Positions 55,706 to 64,000 of a DNA stretch of 64,000 bases are shown here, piece after piece (position 1 is the first letter of the stretch; each line of letters starts with the position of its first letter). This DNA is from Theristus sp. LFF4_11 (taxonomy: Eukaryota; Nematoda; Chromadorea; Monhysterida; Xyalidae), in assembly GCA_030248135.1 (NCBI GenBank), contig JASANC010000129.1, forward strand, positions 1-64,000. Reading direction: 5' to 3'. The translations under genes were made by a program, and so were the position numbers. The notes below the pieces were generated by a model, which worked only from the letters and a program-made list of their open reading frames with translations, had not been told where the DNA came from and did no database searches.

Positions 55706-58700
55706 ATGCTGCTATTATGCGAGATGAAGCGATGCTGTGCGATAGTCAGTCGGTTGCTTCTTTCTGGCGTTCTGCTCGTGTTCAGTTTGCGTCTGAGAAC
55801 ACTGGCGAGACCTGTGCAGTTTGACGTGCCGTTTGGAGGTAAGGACGGCCGATGCGTCATAAAAAATTCTCTTGTAAAATTCGTCAACGCTGTACGTTGT
55901 CAGTTTTGTCGTGTTTTACTGTCGTGGTACGATGCAACTGTTTTAATTGGCTACTGTTTCGCAATCAATACGCTGATTGGGCGCATTTTGAACCTATCGA
56001 CAGCCGATCAGAAAGATCAAATTTGGTCAATTGACAGCTTACTTCGTCGTTGAATTGTGATGTTATAAATGCGTTCAAGTCTCAGCTGCAAAGTGGGGTT
56101 CAACGTCCAAATCACTTTTTTTGTTGCATTGCTGCAGATTTGTTCGGTGTCAGCCGTCTGCAGGTGGATGATGGCACGTCAGGTGGCGGCAACCAGGCGC
56201 CGTTGACACGCGTGCGTCTGCCATTTAGTGACTTTCAGCTGCCAGGTTCGGCTTGGGCGGCAGTTTCTGTTGGTTTATGAGGTACATTTCCAATTGAATT
56301 AAGCATACCAACGTGTGGACGTGCGACGTTAGCAACCAACTTTCGCGTTTTCTCATGATCACCTTTTACAATCATTATGCTCGTTAGGCAATTGGCTAAT
56401 GAAAACTGGTTTTGTGATCATAAATTTCCGCTTTCTCCAATCAACTTGACACAAAATTCAGTTGTCCATTTCAATTCTGCTGTATTTTCAGTCACAATCA
56501 TAATAACCAATCAAAAGTTTTCAGTATTTTGCAGACATCAGCAGTGGCCCATTGGCGGCCCTGTTACAACCGAGCAACTCCCTGATTCGCATCAACCCCT
56601 CGCGGTTACCCGCACAAAATGAGGTGGAAATAAACGACGACGCTAATCCGCTGCTAGCGAACACGCCCAATCGCACCATCAGATGTCGTCCGAGGGTTCA
56701 GTCTCGAGCTGGAGTGAGTCAGAGTAATTTGTAAATGATTGCTATATAGAGTGGTTTCGACGTGTGGGGTTACGTACGACAGATCAACCAATCGAGGTTC
56801 ATAACGATGTTAACGACGGTGACTTTTGGCGATGTTTTTAGCCAGGACTAACTGAGAAAAGCGTTCAGAAAGCCGTCGAGTGGGGCATTCAAGTGTCATC
56901 AAGTGTCTATACACCCTTCGCTGGGGCTCGGTCCCCCGAGCGCACAGACAAAAGTCTAAAGTGCTACCACCCAGGCCACGAGGGGTCATACCTGTGCGAT
57001 GCGTAATGCTGGTTTCCGCAAAAACCGAGCATCACGTTACAGCCACACAGCGTGCACGCGCATCTGTGTATGGATGGTTGTGGGATCACCATCACGGTAT
57101 AAGGTAGCACATATGTTCGCTGTTTGCGGACAATGAGTTCGCATCAATGTAAGCAACTTTATCTTTAGGAATCCAAAATACCAACCACCCGCATTGATCA
57201 TCACACAATCAAACACGCGTTTCAACGAAAAGTTCAAAAGCTACGTGTGAACGGACTGAAGAAAAACAGGATCAAAATAACGAAAAAAAAACATATCGAG
57301 AAACAATTCAGTCAAACAAAACAATGCACTATTCAAACAAAACAAAGTTTGCGAGTATTTGAGACACAGTTCGGTCGTCCTAATTGCCGCTTTCTCCTTG
57401 TTCTGCGGACGCTTGCAATGCGTCCTCGTACGCATACTCGTCTACCAACTCCTGCATGCCGTTCATGTGCAACGTCTGCAGGTACTCCAAATCGCTCAGG
57501 TCGACACGCTCCTCGCCGTAACGACTGGAAATCATGACAATGAAAACCAGCAGAAACACAATGAACGCCAGCGGGAACAACGCTCGCGAGCACAGATCGA
57601 GCTTGGTCGCCTTCTCCTGGCGTCGTCGTGTGCGCTCCTTCAGTTCGCGCTCGGATTTGCCGGCGTTGGCGAGAAACGCGGCGCCGTATTTTGACAGGCT
57701 CGCCTCTCTGGCGAGGTCATTGACGGCCGCAAACTGAAACAGACCGGCGCATGCGAACAGCAGACACGTCAGGAACCACACGTCCAACGCGGTCATGTGG
57801 CCGACGTTCAGCGTTTGTTTCAGTGTCTGAAAAAAAACGAGCACGAATCCGACGTCATTGACGTTGAATGTAATCAAGGTTCTTTCTTGAGCTCGTTTCC
57901 ACCATTCTAAGTTCCGTTCGTTGAACTCGGTACTGTGGACTGATAAAAGAGTGCAGCGCAGTTCAATCAATATATTAGTAGCAACTGGCGTTACGGAAAA
58001 ACTGCATGCCCCCCACAACATTCTGTGAACCGTGGCCTCACGGTTCATGGCCATAGAGCCAACACCCGTGTGATGAGACACAACATCACAACATCCATTG
58101 CAGTGACATTGCATTGCGACGTACTATGCAGTGCATAATCAACGAAACCAGATACCAAAGCCGTACCAATGTAATCAACGTCAGCACGGTCGTGAGTCCG
58201 ATGGCGACTCGCGCCGGCACCGCGCTTCGATCGATCCAGAAGGACACCCAGGACATGGCGACGATGCAGGCGGCCGGCACAAATGTAGTCAAATAGAAAA
58301 ACATTGTGCGTCGCGCGAGATGCAGTCGAATCACCAGACAGCTCTGCTCTGAACATTAGCACAACGGAGTTTTACAGAATGCTGTCAAGCTAAGCGCCCA
58401 TCGAGTTGTTCTGCCAATACACTTCTAGTCGGGCTTCTGCTAAGCGACGATATAGGCTACGACGAAAGACTTACAGTGTGTATGAAAAAATTGGAGATAC
58501 TGTTTGAACCTCACAGTTATAACCCAAAACAGACTTTTGAACAATCCCGTGTTGCTGTTGTCTGGCAAATTACAACGGTCGGCGTGCGGGACTTCAAGGG
58601 TGAACTCTGATAAACCGTGGTTCGGCTGCAGTTCCACTTTCGCTCGCGCCCAGGTCAAAGTCGCGTTCTCCCTCAAATTACCTGTTGAGGAGAAACGAAC

Positions 58701-61700
58701 TTTGTTACCACGGTTACTGTTCTTTTTTGTCTTGTGAAAACGAAAGTTTGTTTTTACGAGATGCAGCTCAAAAACGGTCGTCACCTGATATAAAAAACAT
58801 GCGGCATGTGTGTCGATCGAACGGATACAACGTCAGATCCAGTTCACAGTCGACCAAGTAGTGCATGCTAAAAGTGTTTTCTCTGCCATTAAAAGTATAG
58901 TTCTTTAGTTCAAATTCATGTGAACATCACAAGATTTGAAGTGCAGTTTTAAAGGGAAACCGCAGCAAGCGAGCAGCCTCACGTGGCTCGTATGAACGTT
59001 CGTCCATTGGCCATCATCCCGTAGACCATCATATCTGAGTGTGAGAACATGTCGAAGTGCGACAGTTTGTCGTTTGGCACAAAGACCATCGGATTGTCCA
59101 AATGGTACTCTTCGACGTCGTCTTTAGTCGGATCCAGGAATACTTCCGAACTTCGTCGGTATCTGCCCTCAAACATCAGTTTCACAACGACCCGCATTCC
59201 GAGCGCCTGAAGTTTTTACTACGCTTTTGATAAAAAAATTAAAGCCGGAATAGGCCCCTGCTATTTTCAGAATTCAGTTAAAGCTGCTGCCAGATTCGCA
59301 TTCCACAACCACTTACATTGATATCGATGTCCGGATTGACGATGTGTTCTAGATGTACAGCCACACGCACAAGCGGCGTATACCTCGGATTTCGAATTGG
59401 CTCGAATTTGTCGACATTGTTTGGTGCTGATGAATTGTAGTTTAGAGAGGATCCGTTGCGATTGGTGTCGTTCGTGGCTTCAGAATGGATTGGTTGGCTC
59501 ATCCATAGAAACACCGACACCGTTAGTAACTGTTGACATCGTTTCGATATGATTGCCATTGTCATCGTAGTTGATGTGCAATCAAAGGCACACTGATTCT
59601 GACTGGACGAACCTGCTGCGTGCGTGTGATTTCTGCAGCCAGTTAGCGTTCTCGTTTAGTCACATATCGATCTGTTTTTGAGCGAGTGGATTTTCTGATC
59701 GCAAAAATATAATCGAAAAAACATATTGCTGTAGTGGTTTGGTGGGAGCTTACTGTGCTGCCCAAACAATTTGCGCATCATTGAGAGTTATCTGCATAAG
59801 GTCGTAAAAACTACCGTGTCGTGTGTAGAAATTATATTCGGTAACAAATTGATACACTTTGCAATACTATCGTGGTTTCGTTTCGCCCGGTTGTCATTAT
59901 TAATTATTACTCACTTTTTACCTTGTATTGTCAGTTAGTCTATGTAACCAAAGTGTGCTTTTGTTTTAGTTTGTTAATTTTAATCATCAAACCACATTAA
60001 TACTGTCAAATTTGGAGTTGTTTTCAAGCTATTGTTGCATCATCTGAAACACAACGCGCGAAAAAATTTTGTGCTCCAGTGCGCTGCGAGTGAACGCATG
60101 TGTTTTGTTTTTAATTCGCTTTTCTACCATCCGTTAAAATTGGTACGGCCCTGGTCTCACTGGTATTGATTTTTGATTCGTTCAGCATTCGTGCCTTGGT
60201 CGTTGCTTTGGATTCGATTTGAAACTGGGCTGATTTCATGGCCGGTGTGTAAAATTTTATCAGCAGAGCGACCGACTCGTGTCATATCTTATTTCTCTTG
60301 GTTGCTGATCGATGATATTTGCGTTTTAATCGTGTGTTTTGTCTGGCTGAACTTCTATAATGCGAACGATTGGGGAATTACATGTGAGATGGTTTAATAG
60401 GGTGTTAAGGCTGCAAAATATAAAAAGCGTTTTCGGAAAATGAAGTAAATGACATCAAAACTGTGAAAACCACTGCACTCTGCTGCTTGACTGTTTGACG
60501 AAAAAGCCGTTGTCGTTTTCCAGGGCACCGATGCAGCTGCTCCATTAGCAGTGGCGCCAGCACCGCAGCAGCAGCCAGCCGTCTCACAAGTGAACATGCC
60601 GTTTTCACAATTCTCACTTCCGTTGTCCGACGTTGAGACGGAGCGACGAAACGAACTGCCACGCCACATCCAGCAGCAGATCGAGCAACAACGACAACGC
60701 GACCGGCAGCTCGGCAACGTTGACCAAGTGATCAGCGAGGGCGTGCTCCGGGTGAGTGAGGACACTGGTCTGGGTCTGCAGAGTGGTCACGTGCTTTCAC
60801 ACACGCACGCACGTACGTGCTGTCGACCTGTTGCCAAACAAACGCACTGGCAAACATTCCATGTACAAGAGGCTGCGTGTGCCAGTGTACGTGTGTGTGC
60901 CAGTGTGTTTGCTTGTTTCTGACGTTGCGATCGCGGCGTTGACAGTCAGAACACGTCTTGACCAATGTGCACGGTCTTCAGACAAGGAAGTTTTTCAAGT
61001 TTAATTTTTTTGCAACAGGCCGATATTTTTTGCCATTCTCTGTTTGGTTGATTGTGCTGATTGGTAACACCAATTGAATCTAGCCAATCAGCGAGCGTGT
61101 TGAGTCTTTCGAATGCTCAATTTGAACGTGTTCAGATTGTAGGGCAACATCGAAGAGCAGCTGAGTCGGCCGCCGCTGGGCAGTGAGCCGGATGCGCTTC
61201 GCGTCAACCAAGGTGCATTGCCGTTGAGCATTGTGCGTTTCCCGTTGCATATGATCGATCTGCCATTCAGGTCGGAAGAATACGGTGAAACAGAATGTAT
61301 AACCGAATATAACTCAGCTGGTTGGTTAGTTTTTGAATAGTGCTCACTGATTGGTTTAATCCGATATTGATGCAGCAAATTAGCGTGCCAGATTGATTTG
61401 TTTGAATGCACATGTTTTGCCGTTTTGACTGTGAACTAAATTCAGACAAGAAGTGATATGAATGTAAAAAGTGGTAGGGATGATGATAGAAACGTAACAA
61501 GCAAGAAACCAGTTGTGCTTGTGCTTGCAGCAAGCTGCTGTTGCCGTTTGCGCGTGCGAACGATTTCACCGGACTGAACGGGCTGAACGCACAGAACGTC
61601 GTCAACGACCCGGTGCTCGGTTTCACGGCCGCCAATTTGCTGCGAAGCTCGCGGTCCGTTGAACTGCTGCAGGAGACTGCGCAGCTACTGGCTGATGCCG

Positions 61701-64000
61701 GTTCGTATTGTAGCATATCACATTGAACCTATTTTTGTGTTTTCTTTTTCACATAGCTTTCACATGGTTTTCCACAATTTCGAAAAAACAGCTGTTTGTT
61801 TTTATGATTGGGTCCAAGCAACGCCACAATCCAATGTAATGCAGCAGCAGCGTCCGAGAGAGCTGCTGTAAATTAGGGAAATGAGTAATCATTAAAGATC
61901 GTAGTTCACAGACTACCAGACTCTTAAAAATTGATACAGCTGGAATGGCGGGCTCCCGCTCCACCAAACAACAACAATCCACCAAGCAACGTTACCGCAA
62001 TTCAAAAATTTATCCAGCGCCACAGCAGCCGGAACGCAGGAAACGTCGCCGCAAGAAGCGCAGCCCCGGTGGAGGAGGCGGCGGCGGCAGTGGTGCCCTT
62101 GCGGCGTTCTCCTGTGCGCCCAACGATCTCGTTTGCGAGGCGCAGGCAGCACTCACACCGGACCTCGACGTCAACTTGAACTCGTTGTCGTTGCCGTACA
62201 GTTTCCTGAACACACCGCTCGGCTTCTTCAATCTGCCGCTCGCCTATCTCAACTTGCCGTATGGTGCGGCTCTGTTTTCATTTAGATGTTACACTGCCGT
62301 GCAGTTTTGCTTTCGTCAAATCAAACCACAGAAAGTTGACTATTCCAGCAGAACACAAACTAAATACCAAAACCTTGAATTAAAAAAAACAACAGTGTTA
62401 TGCCATTTTTAATGAACCGCAATAGCCATGTTGTTTTTTTGCATTCGTAATCCCGCTGTGCTGCATTCGATAATCAAGCAGCTAAAATAATCGTAACTCC
62501 CCGTCTACAACTAGGCTCGTTCAATCTACCATTCGGCCATCTGAATCTTCCGTTCGGCTTCTCAAATCTGCCGTTTTTCGAGCTGCTTGAAACGTTTGGC
62601 GCGCCGATACTGGGTCGCTCTGATAATGGCTCGCACTATATTGACTTGGAACGATTGGGCATCACAACACCGCAACCGCCACCGGAGACGACGACCGTTG
62701 AAACGTTGCGTGCAGAAGAACCGATTGGACTGATCGAGTGCACGCTGGAGCTGGACGAACGCCAGATTGCAGCTGCCGGTTGGTGGCGTGGTTTGTTTTT
62801 GTAGTTTTTGGTTTGGTTTTCGATTGACTGTTTGTCTTTCAAAGCAAACCATCAGACGAACATCATTTTGGCGCGTGTTCAAGGGTGTGGTATTCCACGG
62901 TGTTGTATCGAGAATCGGAGCGCGTGCGGCTGTTTGAAGCAGCTCTCTTATGCCGTACAATTCCCTTTCATATGAGATAGCAGCACCCTACTTGAATCGG
63001 TTCGCGATGCATCGCGCATCATTCTTTTGATTAGGTCCAATCAAGTGTATTTAGAACCACCCACACAGTTTCCCGGATCTCATGTTTTTTTATGTTTCTT
63101 GTGCAGAAGAACAATCCGAAATCATCGGCGAGTTGGTTGATTCGGTGCGGGGCGCAATTGAAACGGACGATCCTGAACAACTGGCGCAGTTTACGCCACA
63201 GATTGGAGAGCCATCGGACGCATTTGACTTTGCCAGCGACATTGTGCGCAGTTTCGCTGAGCAGCAGCAGTCGCCGTCCGATGCTGCCAATAACGTGCGT
63301 TAAAATAATGATCGTTGGAACGGCTCCCATTCCCGTTTCACCGCTGATCTTTATGTTGTGCACTGTTTCAAACAGACCATACCTGTTTAGTGTTGGGTCG
63401 TGCTGAATCTGTCACCATGTGATGAATACTGTAATGCATGCTCTCCACTTGGCGGCACATTCACAACGTTCCATAGACCACGCCCCCGCCCTACTGCCAC
63501 CGCACCGTTGTGTTGGTATCATGCACACTTCCAACTGCAGGCAAACCGTTCAGAAAAACTGAAAGCGCTGCAAAAATCCGCCATACTGAGATTAGCTGGT
63601 TGGTTAGATTTTCATACCAACACAGTTCAACAGCCAATCACCACGCCCTGTTTCAAAAACGTCCATGCAGGCCCAATTCTGTCCTCCAGGTGCTGCGTGC
63701 CGCGGTGCCAGCGATCCCGGAAATGGGCGGTCTGTTCGGCACGCCGTACTCGCTGTTCACGACGCCGTTCTCGCTGTTCAACCTTCCGCTCGGCTTCCTC
63801 GACCAGCCGCTCGCGTTCACGAACCTGCCATTCAGTCACTTCAATCTGCCACTGTCGCACATGACGATGCCGTTCAGTGGCTTTGCACTGCCCACGGAGG
63901 ACATCGTGCTACCGGAGATACACCAAACCATCCACAACAGCACCGTCGAGTTGGCCGATATACCGCCGAGTCTACTGGAGATCCTGAGTCCCGATAACGA
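55706..64000 (+). CDS. Secreted 'LP-repeat' protein, partial at 3' end
   Basis: Ten exons join in phase: 55706-55838, 56138-56245, 56535-56713, 60524-60751, 61143-61270, 61531-61700, 62018-62263, 62515-62778, 63107-63294 and 63690 to the window edge (still open). The N-terminus is a signal peptide (MKRCCAIVSRLLLSGVLLVF). About 650 residues are visible. The recurrent motif is 'F-x-[LQ]-P-[FLY]-x' every 6-7 residues: VRLPFSDFQLPG, VNMPFSQFSLPLSD, VRFPLHMIDLPF, SLPYSFLNTPLGFFNLPLAY, SFNLPFGHLNLPFGFSNLPF and FNLPLGFLDQPLAFTNLPFS. Acidic/Gln-rich linkers (HIQQQIEQQRQRDRQL, EEQSEIIGELVDSVRG) lie between. The basic run PERRKRRRKKRSPGGGG is a possible furin site. I know of no family. Intron 3 (56714-60523) contains a whole channel gene on the other strand. 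The alternative is two genes split at that intron; the repeat motif on both sides argues for one. Confidence 0.75.
56880..57330. other. Intron segment without gene
   Basis: Between exon 3 of the LP-repeat gene and the nested channel gene. A GC-rich patch at 56885-57045 includes a small stem (tgctggttt...aaaccgagca). No known RNA gene was recognised. Confidence 0.4.
57380..59565 (-). CDS. Cys-loop ligand-gated anion channel subunit
   Basis: Pentameric ligand-gated channel subunit at the plasma membrane, on the minus strand. Exons: 59565-59317, 59206-58983, 58867-58785, 58681-about 58515, about 58343-58167, 57826-57380. The N-terminus has a signal peptide (LLTVSVFLWMSQPIHS) and NxS/T sites. 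Exon 3 holds the Cys-loop CELDLTLYPFDRHTC, with exactly 13 residues between cysteines. TM1 is MFFYLTTFVPAACIVAMSWV. TM2 is PARVAIGLTTVLTL; the PAR motif marks anion selectivity. TM3 is ALDVWFLTCLLFACAGLFQF. A basic loop (KSERELKERTRRRQEKATK) leads to TM4 and an acidic C-terminal tail. The exon 4/5 junction is unsure: a strong donor at 58514 or a weaker one upstream, each with its own in-phase acceptor. The ligand (GABA, glutamate, amine) cannot be fixed. Wholly inside intron 3 of the LP-repeat gene. Confidence 0.9.
59566..60523. other. Intron upstream of the nested channel gene
   Basis: AT-rich, with no exon recognised. It should contain the channel promoter on the minus strand. Confidence 0.5.

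Noticed and set aside
56885..57045. GC-rich patch with small stem that might be a structured RNA
   Set aside because: Only one short stem is visible and it does not match any RNA family I can recall; left as intron.

Overview
This is a eukaryotic, intron-rich stretch of a small invertebrate genome. No gene is bacterial in style: coding exons are short (about 45-840 bases), separated by GT..AG introns, and join in phase. The gene set (Argonaute, a DHHC palmitoyltransferase, an invertebrate ionotropic-receptor-like channel, two tandem globin genes, a neuropeptide precursor, a rhodopsin-class GPCR, an EF-hand protein, a CPG4-like cysteine-rich secreted protein, KRTCAP2, an anion-type Cys-loop channel) fits a nematode or nematode-like protostome. 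The exact clade cannot be settled from the sequence alone.

Layout. 0.5-2.9 kb: 3' half of an Argonaute gene (+), with a foldback repeat in an intron. 3-5.9 kb: AT-rich spacer with a 262-bp TIR element. 6.0-9.8 kb: DHHC palmitoyltransferase (-). 9.9-16.4 kb: mostly empty, with a hAT-type non-autonomous transposon and one possible small gene at 15.55 kb. 16.5-19.8 kb: ionotropic-receptor-like channel (-). 20.5-23.9 kb: two globin-domain genes in tandem (-). 24-30.8 kb: gene-poor, with two satellites (period about 160-170 and about 148 bp), a 1-kb inverted-repeat element and small MITEs. 30.87-31.57 kb: two-exon neuropeptide precursor (+). 33.2-35.7 kb: EF-hand protein (+), with a second hAT copy in its third intron. 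36.7-39.3 kb: GPCR (-). 39.3-50.4 kb: transposon-rich desert (two mariner-type derivatives, G-run MITEs). 50.4-52.55 kb: secreted, CPG4-like cysteine-rich protein (+). 53.67-55.13 kb: KRTCAP2 (+). 55.7 kb to the right edge: a long secreted protein built on short 'F-x-LP-[FLY]' repeats (+), whose third intron hosts a complete Cys-loop anion-channel gene on the opposite strand (57.4-59.6 kb).

The genes do not form an operon or single pathway. Several are neuronal or surface proteins (two channels, GPCR, neuropeptide, KRTCAP2 for N-glycosylation). Mobile-element debris fills introns and spacers: at least one MITE family of about 200 bp recurs in the introns of three genes here, and two hAT copies carry exact 8-bp target duplications. 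The most novel items are the LP-repeat secreted protein with its nested channel gene, and the unassigned amidated neuropeptide.
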